The notes under the pieces: generated by a model | The model's database searches: none | What the model saw: the letters and a program-made list of their open reading frames with translations, nothing else | Told to the model about the DNA's origin: nothing | In this document: positions 36,273 to 61,200 of the stretch, piece after piece | How the letters are laid out: each line of letters starts with the position of its first letter | Numbering within the stretch: position 1 is the first letter of the stretch | From: Diphasiastrum complanatum | Lineage: Eukaryota > Streptophyta > Lycopodiopsida > Lycopodiales > Lycopodiaceae | Direction: 5' to 3' | Length of the DNA stretch: 64,000 nt | NCBI GenBank assembly: GCA_029204225.1 | Contig: CM055100.1 | Location: forward strand, 15,734,600 to 15,798,599 | Translations under genes and position numbers: made by a program

Positions 36273-36683
36273 TGTCGGAGAGAGTTATGGACTTGGCTAT
36301 TTACATTCGCCATGTCCATTCACATCTACTTTACCGTTACCTTTTATGCATAAGCAGGCCCTGGGCCCTCTATTTTATTGTTTATTGACATTTAGACTGT
36401 ATGGTTGGCCTTGGGCCCTATTATTCATTTATTGAGATATTCCCTTGGAGGGGGGCCCTCTTGGAGGGCGCACTATTTTCCCTCCCAGTTGACTCTTATT
36501 CTCTGGACCCCTTTTTAGGGCTTCCTGTTGGGTGTAAGTAGGGCTCCAGTGTCACTTTCATTTTCAGCTTATGATATGGATCTCTCTCCTTTAGCCTCCT
36601 TAGTCTCTCATTTTATTGCTTTCTAGGATTAAGGCTCGCTTTTATGCTACTTTCTAGATTACTTGTGGATCCGTTCGTAACTT
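36273..36683 (+). repeat. Chromovirus 3' LTR
   Basis: It follows the chromodomain tail directly and matches the inverted LTR at 31540-31929. Homology runs from AGTTATGGACTTGGCTATTT to CGTTCGTAACTT. The LTR contains GGGCCCTCTTGGAGGGCGC words. The start is uncertain by about 10 bases. Confidence 0.8.
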
Positions 36684-36776
36684 ACTGGGCCACGTGTGCT
36701 CTAAAACGCTGAAGGACAGGTTTTTGAAATGTTTGATGAAAGAGGCTGAAGAGGTTGAAATTTCGTGGGGGGGTGG

Positions 36777-37017
36777 GGGAAAGGTCCTGCTCCGAGGCCC
36801 TTCCGCCCTGGAAGACTGTGCGTGCGCCCGAGGGCGCACATTCTTCCGCGGGCGGAAGGGCCGAGGAGCCGGCCCTTCCCTTGTGTGAATTTTGTTTTTA
36901 CTTTTTTTTTTGACGTAATTTTTTTTTACACGCACCTTCCAGGCGGAAGGTGCATGTAAAAAAAAGTAGATTTTTTTACGTGCACCTTTCGACGTCCGGA
37001 AGGTGCTCTAAAAAAAA
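36777..37017. repeat. Cluster of three foldback sequences
   Basis: Hairpin 1 (36777-36882) pairs GAGGCCCTTCCGCCC with GGGCGGAAGGGCC, extended outward to about 30 bp with mismatches, and has an inner perfect TGCGCCC-GA-GGGCGCA hairpin. Hairpin 2 (36922-36966) pairs TTTTTACACGCACCTTCC with GGAAGGTGCATGTAAAAA, one mismatch. Hairpin 3 (about 36973-37017) pairs GTGCACCTT with AAGGTGC. All share the CCTTCC/GGAAGG core. Confidence 0.8.
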
Positions 37018-37242
37018 TTTGCCCCTCAGATTACGTTCTGTGAGGCACCACCATTTCCTTTGTAAAAATTTAAAAACCGATTTTACGTAGAGAGAGAAAG
37101 ATTTGGATCTTTGGTAGAGAAAGATATCTAGGCTTGGAGAGAGAAAAAGATTTGGATTCATGCTTTTTCAAAGTTTTTAGGGTTAAAGTTTTTTTTAAGG
37201 GTTTTGGGATGAGAAATAGCCATAAAAGAGAGTTATGAGTCG

Positions 37243-37244
<2 letters not shown>

Positions 37245-37277
<33 letters not shown>
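37245..37277. repeat. (GA)n microsatellite
   Basis: About 16 GA units. The short frames over it (37235-37494) have no recognised domain. Confidence 0.95.
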
Positions 37278-37280
<3 letters not shown>

Positions 37281-38085
37281 GGCGTTGGTATTTTTACCGC
37301 GTCCTCTTCGCTGGGCATCGTATGGTAGCAATGCCGCTTTGCGCAACGCTTGTCTGCCGAGAATGTCAGCAGCACGATGCGAACTGGCAGCAGACACTTT
37401 TTCCGGACCTATGGCGTTTCCATTTTGTCCCCAGGTTCGCCCTGAAACCTACCTTATTAGGAGGAAGCAATCTGCTTCAACAATAACGGAATAATGGAAC
37501 TTTTCTGTATCGAAGTTTAATTCTGACGGTTTTGACTCCATGGAAGGGGCTATTTCTTTTCAAAGAGTGCAGCAAGGTGCACTTTCAATGTCCAGCGTTA
37601 TCTGCAGAACACAAAGGCCTATGTTCGAAATGCTAAGTGTTCATACAATGCTAGTGTTCGTTTTTCTTTGAATTTTGAAGCCACCTTCAGAAACATAATT
37701 TTCATATGCTTCCAAAACATTTACACAGTACTTCAAAACTCACATGTGTACAGCCAACGAATGGCTACCGTATGGCATATGCACATTTTGCAGAAATGTG
37801 GAATGCCAAGGAAATTCCTTGATTTTGAGATAAATTAACTTCTCTCTCTACCCTCTATTGTACATGTTTGCGTGCTTGAACTCAAGTAAAATCTCATACT
37901 TAGGTATGTGTCGTCTGGGCAGCCGCCTTTCTAGACCCGAAGGCCCTCTGGTGAGGAGTGAGGACACCCCCCTCTCCCAAAATCAGTGCCTGGGATCTTA
38001 AGAAAAAGTAATTGATTTTTGGTGACTATTCTGTCCATTTCTGAACAGATTAAAAAGCATAATAGTCACCTGTTTTTTTAAAATT
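37278..38085. other. Unassigned DNA
   Basis: No gene or element recognised. Confidence 0.35.
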
Positions 38086-38207
38086 TTTTTTAGTGCAGAT
38101 TCTGCCTGCGTCTGCCACGTGGCAGCATCGGATTGGTCTCAAATTTTTTTAGTGCTGATTCTGCTTGCACCTGCCACGTGGCAGCTAAGGATTGGTTTAA
38201 AAAGGGT
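38086..38207. repeat. Two tandem units with CTGCCACGTGGCAG palindromes
   Basis: Two direct copies of about 61 bp (TTTTTTTAGTGC, GATTCTGC, CTGCCACGTGGCAG, GGATTGGT), at 38086-38145 and 38147-38207. Each carries the 14-bp perfect palindrome CTGCCACGTGGCAG with a CACGTG (G-box) core. They sit just left of the foldback at 38226. Confidence 0.8.
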
Positions 38208-38225
38208 CCAAAAATCCATTACACA

Positions 38226-38363
38226 ATGGAAGGGGCTGGACAGAGGCCATTCTGCCCGGTTCGGATTTCCAAAATTTTTTAGGCTCGGTCCCTCCGGGCC
38301 TCGCCTAAAAAAATTCTGGAAATTCTTACCGGGCAGAATGGCCTCTGCCCGGCTCCTTCCATA
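38226..38363. mobile_element. Foldback / MITE-like inverted repeat
   Basis: The left arm (ATGGAAGG.., GAGGCCATTCTGCCCGGT, TTTTTTAGGC) and the reverse complement of the right arm match over about 60 bp with a few mismatches, around a short loop near CTCCGGG. This would form one long hairpin. No coding capacity. It could be a MITE or source of a hairpin RNA. Confidence 0.75.
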
Positions 38364-39639
38364 ATATTTTATTGCCATCTCTCCCCCCATGATCTAACCA
38401 ACATTATGAAGCTATTTTTTTCACTCAACGTCCGGCCTAGAAAGTCTATGCAATGTACACAACTTTCGGTTTGGAAGGTTACATAATCTGCCAGCTGTAC
38501 AAGGAAAGATACCTGTAATCCTCAATTTTGTCACATTACTTTATGTGAAGAACCTTGGCCGAGAAAGACCTAGGACTGGGACCTTAAGCTTGAAGGCATG
38601 GGGCTACACGTGTTTGGCGTTTGGCTCCGGCCCATTGGTTGGGTACCACGTGGCCCCGGTGCCTGGGCGGCCAGGGACCGTAAAAAATTGGGGGCACGGC
38701 CAATTTTTGCGGGCATGGGCTGGAGCGGGGTCCCGGACAGCCGTGCGCGGTGTGGGCAAGCTGGCAGTGGCATCGGGCAGCCCCGGGTGGGTGTCGGGCA
38801 GCGCGGATGTGGGCGCTGGGCAGCGGGAGCCACGTCCGAGCACCCACACATAGAGGTGTTGTTTTCATCACGAGTAAGTCTTCCTTCGCCTTCGAAAAAG
38901 TGATATTAACTTAATATGTTAGTCTTGTAACAGGCATGCTTGCCTATATATTCCCGGCCAGTTATCCCATAGAAATGCTTATGGGATAATTTATTGGTTG
39001 CCGTGACACGTGGGCTAACCCTATTGTGCTCGCTAGGTTCTTGGGTGGAGTTGACTTAACTCACTCGGTTCCACTAATTAGAATGCAACACTTTCCGCAT
39101 GTACTGAACGAGTTAAGATATACAGAGACACCAATGGAGGCCAAATAGATGAGAAGCTTGGGCATATCCCGGAGTATGAATTGCCCAAGTCATATAGCTG
39201 TCTCAATTATAGAAACGCTTGCTAGCATTTGACAATGTGATTCCTTGACCTCCTAGTGACTCGTTCTGTGAAAATCTTCAAAAATTAAATAGAAGTTGAA
39301 GCAAAGGAAAACATGACTAATTTTTTTCATTGCAGCACAAGTTGACCAAACTTGTGATCTAAATGTCATGATACTATCGAGGATGTGCATCTTTCTTGGA
39401 AAATTTTAGACAAATTTAGAATGATTAAAGCATCCTTCCTCTAGATGCGAACAAAGCATAACATGATAAATGTGATGCATATAGAGTTGGGGCTTCTAAC
39501 ATGAGAGGAAAAGAGCTTGACCATCTTGACAATATGGTTTTTTAACAACCGTGTTTGTAATCAACGATTAAAGGAAACACTCTTCTGCATCCTAGATCAA
39601 TAGGAAACAAGTGAAAAGCTATTCAAAGATGAAGATTCA
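38364..39639. other. Unassigned DNA, partly GC-rich
   Basis: The part 38545-38870 is GC-rich, with overlapping open frames on both strands and no recognised domain. The rest is AT-rich. No gene called. Confidence 0.35.
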
Positions 39640-40190
39640 CTTGAAAAAAGATGAACATTCAACATTGTATAGACAACTTGTTGTGTGCTCAATCTACTTG
39701 GCTACTACATGACCTAACATTACATATGCATTGGAGTAGCCAATCAATCTATGCATAAACTTAAGAAGCACACTAGAAAGACTGAAAGGATCTTAAGGCA
39801 TATAAAAGGCACGATGAATTATGTGATTGTATATGATAACCAAAATGAGTTGAAATTGAAAGGCTACACATAAGTAGATTGGGCAAGTGACATATAGGAT
39901 AGACGATCCAACCACTTGCTATGTACATATGTCATTCATTTGATGTCAAGTGTACATACTTGGAGAAACAAGAAGAGAAGCTATTATGTTATCCTCCAAA
40001 AGAGCTGAGTAAAGGCATTGACGAAAGTGGCTTGTTGGCTCTTTGGTTGTGACATTGCTAAAGACATCTAGCCCCAACTGTTAGCACCCATGACGATACA
40101 TTGTGACAACCAAGGTGCCTTCAACTTGCGAAGAATTTTGTGTTTAACGCCAAGATGAAGCACATGAAGGTGGAGGATAAAGTTGAAAAT
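39640..40190 (+). pseudogene. Decayed Ty1/copia RT-RNase H relic
   Basis: With many stops and frame changes the plus strand still reads LVGCSIYLATT-PNITYALE, LERLKGS, LKGYT-VDWASD-like blocks, then TTCYVHMSFI, a degraded LSSTEAEY block (LSSKRAE) and CDNQGAFNL before KHMKVEDKV. The order matches the end of a copia polyprotein. It is old. Confidence 0.6.
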
Positions 40191-41789
40191 GGAAAAGTTT
40201 AAAGCTATGTTAAAATCAGTAGAACATGATATAACCATTAATAGAGAGAGCATTCAATTTCTCAAAAATTTCAGCCTTATTAAACCAGATTTCTACTATC
40301 AGTGGATCTGAGTTCTAGTGCGCCTACTGGGCTTCTACAGAAGATCATTGCACCATTTTTTCAGCAAGTTTCAGTGCATGTCTGAAACTAGTAGAATGAG
40401 GATAAGTAAAGTTCCTGCAAATTTCAATTTGTTCAAACTTGAATGCAACCAATTTCTTGCAAGATTGTAATTTGCGTGCTTCGTATGCTAGATTTGCAAC
40501 TTAAGAAGATCAGATGACTTACTCAGGAGTAGTATCTTTGAGGTGAACCATTTTACAGACAATAGACTGGTTTACTAGCTTAGTCATTTCTATGTAAGTT
40601 AAAGAAGTTCAATTGGTTTTTTGAACTGATAAAATCCAGAAATTTTTTGATATAATCATTTGTTTCTCAGTACAAAGAATTGTACATAGGTTGAGAAATG
40701 CAATATTTTACCTAAATCCATAAGGATCAGCGGGTAAAGTAAAGAGACATGGGATTATTCGTCAGTTACCTTTATCAATATCCCATGAGTAGATCTTAAT
40801 ATGGCCCAAAAGACAAGCCAAGGATATGGTGAGTTACAATGTAAACTTTCACTGATGCCTCGGCAACTCAAATGATCCTCAGGGTTGTGTCTAAGGTCAT
40901 ATTTTGGCAATAAGCCAAATCTACAACCATTTCAGCTTATTGTCTAACCATCTCTTTAGAGGGGATTAGCATGCACTTAATATGATAAGACCAGTTGTTA
41001 TTTTGTTAACAGTATGAGACAGATCGATGGTATAGGACATCGGCCTGTAAATGTTATCACAGAATTATTCAGTCATTGCGTGTTCACTAGTTCTGAAAGA
41101 TAAATCGGTGGTATGGGACGCCGATTTACTTGAAGTACCAATGGGCATAAAAGATTGAATATTGTCTTATTCATGTGAATCTGATCAGATATCGGATACA
41201 GTTCAGACTCTCATGGTTGGAGCCCCCAATCTAAAGATTTGCCAGGGATGTCAAATCTTCCTAAGGGGAAGGGAAAGGAGATCAGTCAGCAGAAATGCCT
41301 TTTCCATTTGTTTATACCCTTGAGACAAGAAAGCATTTAGCACGAAACTCAATTTTCAGTTTAAGATTAGGGCTAATTGTGAGAGTCACAGTAGTAGCCG
41401 AGCTTGGTGGTCGGAAAGATCAATTGTCTATTAGATATAGACCAACATGGTTTATCAGATAAAAGCCAAAAATACAATACCTGGAAAACAGTTTTCAGCA
41501 ACAGTTACTTAGAATCCTAGAAGGGGAAATGTCAGTAGGATCCTCATTTCTCCAGTCTGGAACACAATCTAGAACAGAAATTTATAGATTTCTAAGCCAG
41601 TTCATCCAAGTATACGACAACTTTTGTTGAGGATGAAGAATCCAAGCATACCTTTGATGACGTTGAGGATTCGGAGCAATAGTGGTTGAGGGTCAGTGTT
41701 GACAAGGATTCAAATGGAAACATTATTCCATCAATATATACTCTACAAAAATAGAGTATGTGTCCCTAATTTAGAGGATTTCAGGTGCC
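40191..41789. other. Unassigned DNA, possibly decayed gypsy
   Basis: No clear gene. A short direct repeat built on ATCG(A/G)TGGTAT(A/G)GGAC occurs near 41022 and 41104. The right end leads into gypsy integrase remnants. Confidence 0.35.
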
Positions 41790-42240
41790 AATCCTAATAC
41801 CAGATGGTAGAACATGCTAAGCGTAGCATTAAGCAAGCCCATGATCGAGCTAAGCAGTGTGCAGATCCTCACAGACGAGATGTTCAGTTGTCCCCTGAGA
41901 AAGTCTTTCTTCGAGTCCCAGTTGACTCTAGAACCCTCAAAACATGAGTGTGTGCTAAGTTATCTCTTAGATAATGTGGTCCGTTTACCATTATTAGGAG
42001 AATAGGCGAAGTTTTCTATGAGCTAGAACTTCGAACAGTACTAAAGTCCATCCAGTATTCCATGTTAGTCAGTTACAACGAACTTTAACTAGATGAAATA
42101 ATAGACATGTCATACCCTATATCAAGAATCAAGTGGAAGGATCAGCCAGTTGAGAATGTCACTTGAGAAAAGGGTAGCGTACTTCGACAATTATATCCAG
42201 ACTTTGTCGTAGAGGACCAAGACAGCTCCTAAGGGGGAGG
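41790..42240 (+). pseudogene. Gypsy integrase C-terminal relic and polypurine tract
   Basis: The frame reads AHDRAKQCADPHRRDVQLSP, EKVFLRVP, a GPFTIIRRIGEVFYEL block and a decayed chromodomain-side tail. This is the end of a gypsy/chromovirus polyprotein, with stops and shifts. It is followed by AAGGGGGAGGGAG (42231-42243), a polypurine tract. Confidence 0.7.
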
Positions 42241-42243
42241 GAG

Positions 42244-42950
42244 TGTTACAAACTATAACAATACCGACCCAACAATACTTCTAGGTGCAGCTAACCATCG
42301 GAGGCAGAGGACAGTGTGAGTCAGATGCATGCATGCATACCATGCAGTAGGTATGAGGGCCAGTAATGCCCATGCAGATACATGCAGACGCATGCAGACA
42401 CATGCATGACAGTAGGGGGCCATGCAGCTGGGCTAGGACCCCGCATGCATCAATAACCCATGCATGCAGCATGAACGGTGGGTGTCAGCAGCAATTACCA
42501 CCTAGCACGTCCATGCAAACTCACACTGGGCTAGGAGGGGCATTCTATAAGAGAGTGCATTGGCTGGGTGGATTAGACTAGCTTTGCCTTCCCTGTGGTT
42601 ATGTTGTTCCTAACATATGGACCCATTATACTACCACTCTATATACTTCTCCCACTAATGTTGTAGTTATCATAGCCTTTGTCTTTGTCAACCTTTTGAA
42701 TACCAGTATGATATCTAGTTTTGTTATGACCACACTAATCAGAGTCAACCTATGACCACACTAACCGGAAACCACTAGGTGCCGGTCAACACAAACCGAA
42801 CGCTCATGATCACACTAACCGGAAACCACTAGGTGCCGGCTCTGGTCACACCTACGACGACATATGCGATAGAGACATGGTGCATTGGGCTTGTTTTCCT
42901 TGCCTTCAGGTCTCCATGTTATCACGTTTGATACGTGGTAAACCGTTCAC
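42244..42950 (+). repeat. Gypsy LTR-like sequence with CATGCA cluster
   Basis: It begins TGTTACAAAC directly after the polypurine tract. Between 42324 and 42478 the words ATGCATGCATGC, CATGCAGA and CATGCATG recur more than ten times. At 42754-42785 and 42808-42839 a 54-bp-spaced direct repeat ACACTAACCGGAAACCACTA plus GGTGCCGG occurs. The right end of the LTR could not be fixed. Confidence 0.55.
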
Positions 42951-43525
42951 CTCACATCAATTATCTTAAGATAGTTTGCTATGCTTATTTTGTAACTCTT
43001 ACATCATCTAGAGAACTTCACGAGTAGGGACATTTATCTTTTTGATATTCCCAATTGATGTGTGTATTGGCTTGTATGGCATACCACTTCTACATCTTTT
43101 GAAGAGGACCGCACAATATTTATCAAGCATACGCTCAACGTAGTGGGATGGGCCCTTTGGGGTCAAGCTATACACTTTTTACCATAGTTGCCTTGTTGCC
43201 TTGAATTTTTGTTTTTGTTTTAAGTACTATGTTTTTTTTCGTTTTATGGAACTTCGGATCAAAACAAGGCCCTAGTACATATGTGATTGTATTGTTGTTG
43301 ACACAAATGCAAAACAAATGTGATCCTCCATAATTGGTTCATCATATGCACAACAGGATGAGTGAAGTTGATCTTATAGAAAAGGCAATGCGTATGATTA
43401 TGAAAGTGAGGTTGGGACAAATTGGTGTCAAAATGATGAGAACCAGAAGTCAATTTGTGCCTTAAAATTTTCTGTCAAAGATTTTGTTAGCAATTATAGC
43501 AAGTGACACTTCTTTTTTTCTCCAG

Positions 43526-57009
<13,484 letters not shown>

Positions 57010-58262
57010 GTTTTAAGCTATTTTCAGAAAGATAAAAATCTTGAAGAATGTTTTTGCTTAGTCCTGTTAAATTTTGTGCTTACCCTAGCATCATCAAAAC
57101 AGCTACACCCAGCATTTAAGGCATTTGAGAGGACTGTGCTAATTTACTTTGAAGACAAGATAGTCCAAAACTTGCCTGGTTATCATACTGGAGTATAAGC
57201 TAGCTATTTACAGGAGATTGAGTCTCCACGGAGTAACAAAAACAACAAATGTAGGTGCATCTTTCTTGGAAAAAGGGAAGCTAAGCATTCCTATTAGACA
57301 AGTGGTATTTCTGTTGTGATAAGAACTACAGATTGAGTGGTGTACACAAGTGCTGATATGATCCATGATACTGAACTGGACTATAGTTTAGTATCCTTAG
57401 TTTGGCAACAAACATACCTGTAACTAGTATACAAAAGTATTGGTCATGTTTATTGATAGTTATAGAGACAACCAACTGTTACAGCAGATTGATGAGATCC
57501 ACCAAACTTTTAGGAGCTAGTTCAGAAGACTAAATGCCAAGTGCTAGAAGAAGGGGGAAGATTTGGACATGTTCGTTTTCAAACCTTAGATCATGGTTTA
57601 GTGCAGAGGAATCTCTCGTCAGCCATGGGTAGATATTTTGTGAAGTTGACCAAGTACCGGTCGTTGGGCATCCAAAACAGATACGAATTTGTCTGGCCAT
57701 AAATGTGGTCGTATGTGGAAAAGGATTTCTCCATTAGAAGCGGACTGAACTGGCTAGAGCTTTGTGCATTTTATTTCCAGAGATTTTCTGGCTAGCCTAA
57801 CGTGTGCGTTTTTTTTGAGGTTGGTAGATGAATTTACCACCAAGGAAAACTCATTTGAATAAGACTTGGTGTTTTTCGAAAAGAGTACGTATGATTGTGG
57901 TTCATTGGGCATTTTTGGCAAATATGTTTCCAAGTTAAATCTAGTTAGAGTCTTATTCATATTCTCCTAAGCTGTATTGTAGAACGAAGACAATCAGTCA
58001 TTGACTACCCCCTAGGAAGTAATCTAAATAACACTGGTAGTTAACTTTGACATGCCTTACGAGTTTTGTAGTTGGTGGTTGCACAAGAGTCAACCTGTAG
58101 TTTTGACTTCTGGTTGTTCCCAAGTTATAATTAAGTGCTAATGTTTCGTTCCAAGAGCCGAATCCCCAACAATTGGAAAACATGCTTTTACAATGATGCT
58201 TGTGCTTAATATTTGAGCACAAAGAATTTTTTTCTCATTTCTAGTTGTAGTAAGAAATTTTT
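57010..58262. other. Unassigned DNA after the last recognised PLP exon
   Basis: This is probably the next intron of the PLP gene, since the conserved C-terminal part (substrate/cofactor-binding tail) has not been found. No exon with family motifs was seen here. Confidence 0.4.
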
Positions 58263-61200
58263 TTAGTACATAATCAATGTAGTAGGTAGAGCAACACATC
58301 TATCAGTACCATAAAGATCAGAAATAACAAAGCGATGAGGATCATGAGTAGGATTAGTAAGTACATTGCTGATCTCAAACAACCACCTGAAGAGTGCGAG
58401 CTTGTTCCTATAACATTGGGGTATGTGCAACAACATCAAAGAATTCCCAGGTAGCTTCATTGATAGGACGACCATCCCATTGAACAAGGAACTGGCAAGT
58501 CGACAACGGTGATGGAGTAAAACCCTAACTTGCAAAATGGAGCAGGAAAGGAAACAACTTAGGGTCGGAAGATAAAATAAGGGGTTGTAAACGATAGGTG
58601 ACAAGATTAAGCTTTTCCAAAATCCTAGGACCATAGTAACGTGCAAAGGAAAGGTGAAGCTAGACAAACTGACCTTTAGAAAACTACAAAAGACTTATGC
58701 CGATCAACCAAAGACTTGTACTAATGATGGACACATGCCAGGACACATGCCAAATGATGTTGTGCCTGCACAATGCAATCACGTCAGTTAGCAAGAAAGG
58801 AAGATAAAGTCAATGGATTATCATCAAGGGATGGCGGAATACCTAGTAGAATGGGTGAATATCCATTGGCCATGAGAAATGGAGATACACCTGTGCTTCT
58901 ACTAACAAAACTAATATATTTGTACTTCGCTAAGCATAGGTTTTGATTCCAATCTCAACCAAAAGGTGAGACAAAGTCATGTAAATGATCTTCTAAAATA
59001 TGATTCAAAACTTTAGATTGTCCATCAGCAGACGAATGATAAGCTGTACCCATAAGATTTTTACTAGCATCCAAAATGCACATAAGTTCTTTCTAGAAAG
59101 TAGAAGTAAAACGACAATCATAGTCAGCAAGAATAGAACATGGAAGGTTGTGCAGGTGAAAAATCCCGGATAAAAAAACATGATCACATCGCTTAGACGT
59201 ACTTGTAGACTTGATAGGAAGAAAATGTGCCTGTTTGGAAAACAATCAATGACAACAAGACAAGTGTCATGACCACACTGTGCAAGGAAGTCTAAAAATA
59301 AAATTCTCAAAAATGTTATTCCATTGACGATGTGGAATTCGTCAATTTTGAAGAATTCGGACAGATTTAGCACATGAGTACTTATTGCGAGCCAAAAAAG
59401 TACAATGTTGAATGAGAGTGACTAGATCAGATTTCATACGAGGTCAATAGAAATACGGCTTTAGCCAAGGAAAAGACCTCTGAAAACCATAGTGACCACC
59501 AACTCGAGTATAATGAGTGTTAGATGAAAACTTAGGACAAATGTCCATATGATTAGGAATGCAAATCCGAGTGGTAGAGACGACAATCGACAAGAGAATA
59601 TTCCTGATGGCGAATAGATGAAGGTCGCTGAGCAGTAGTGCAAACATCATGGAAATCAGGGCAAGCAGAATATGTAGTAGGAAGGATGTCAATCAATCAG
59701 GACGACAAGTATGAGGGTACTTAGAAGAGCACACAAACAAGATAACGCTTTGGCACGAACATTATTGGCGATCATTGAGATGTTTTTGAGTCTGAAAATA
59801 ATGTAAAGCATCAAATAAGTCATCCATATGAGATGGGGTATTGACTACGAATAGTTAAGTGTTTGAGTGCTCGATAATCAATACATAAGTGTTTAGTGCC
59901 ATCTTTTTTATCAACAGATAAAAAAGGGGCACCAAAACTAGGAACAATGAGACCACATTGTAATAGATCAAAAACTTGATCTTAGCTTGTTCAAGATGAG
60001 CTATATGATAAGGAGTGTGAGAGGTAGGTTGGGCACTAGGGAGAAGGTCAATATGATGATTGATGGAACATAAAGGAGGTAGCATAGAGGGTTCATAAAA
60101 AATAGAATAATAGGCTGTAATGAGATTAGAGATAGCAACTGGAATGGAAGGAGAAGAAGCCGGAGGAGAGGAGGCAAGATGAACACCAAGAAGTGGCGCA
60201 TAGTGGGCTTTAGGAAGGCTACACTTGAATTCAGTGGAAGTTATAAGGTTATAATCAGCAGTAGAGTCAATACCAAGAAAGGAAAAGGAGAATCATCGAT
60301 CAAGACATATATATTATAAAGTCCTCAATCCAGAAAGCAACACAAGGGAACTTGATGGTGGACAAACCAACCCAACCAAACCTAGATGGAACGGATCTAG
60401 CCCCCAAGCTATGGATCAATCACAAAGAGGAGTATGGCATCACACCAGCAGCATCCTGCCACTGGTCATGCTATCAAGCATACACTAGTGAGAGCCCAGC
60501 AGATATACTTATACCCTCCAAGGCCCATGCACCACTAGTAGTGCACTGTGACACCTCACTGGACACCTCTGCAGCCTATCTGGGCCACGTCATCCAGTTC
60601 CCCAATGACTCACTGATAGACCCATACAAATCCACCATCAAGTATTTAGGCCTACAACCATTAATTATGACCATGTACACATAAGGGCCCCAATTCCCTT
60701 ATAGTCCCAATTAACTTACGTGTTGTTGGTCTACCGATCCCTAGCGTGGACACGCTACCTGAGACCAGTCATGGGCATGACATATATGCTATTGTCCAAG
60801 ATTGATACTAACATCTCCCAAGGGAGTTAACCAATCAACACCAAGAATGATATCATATTGGTCAATAGGAATGATCGAAAAATTAGCATGATCAGAAAAA
60901 ACACCAATATGGTAAGGAAATGCCTGAAATATGTGAGTACTTTGAAATGAATGGGAACTAACCACTTCAACATGTAAAGGATGTGAAATAGGAAGAGTGG
61001 TGGCATGAATATGAGAAGCAACTGTCTAACTAAGAAAGGAATGAGTACTACTATAATTGACTAGTGCAATAAACTCACTCCCAATAATGTGAACGCACAA
61101 ACAAATTTGACAAGGGTCCAAGCGTGCTGGAACAAGTGGCATAGTCTAGTTGAGCTAAACATTCAGCAAAATTAGGAGGAGCAGGGTTCAGTAATCTCTT

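Noticed and set aside
36765-36959. Short frames with Arg/Pro/Gly-rich sequence on both strands
   Set aside because: They lie over the hairpin cluster; palindromic GC-rich DNA gives open frames on both strands by symmetry.
38545-38903. Five overlapping frames of about 80-100 codons on both strands
   Set aside because: GC-rich DNA poor in stops; no domain, no splice or start context, and frames on both strands cannot all be real.
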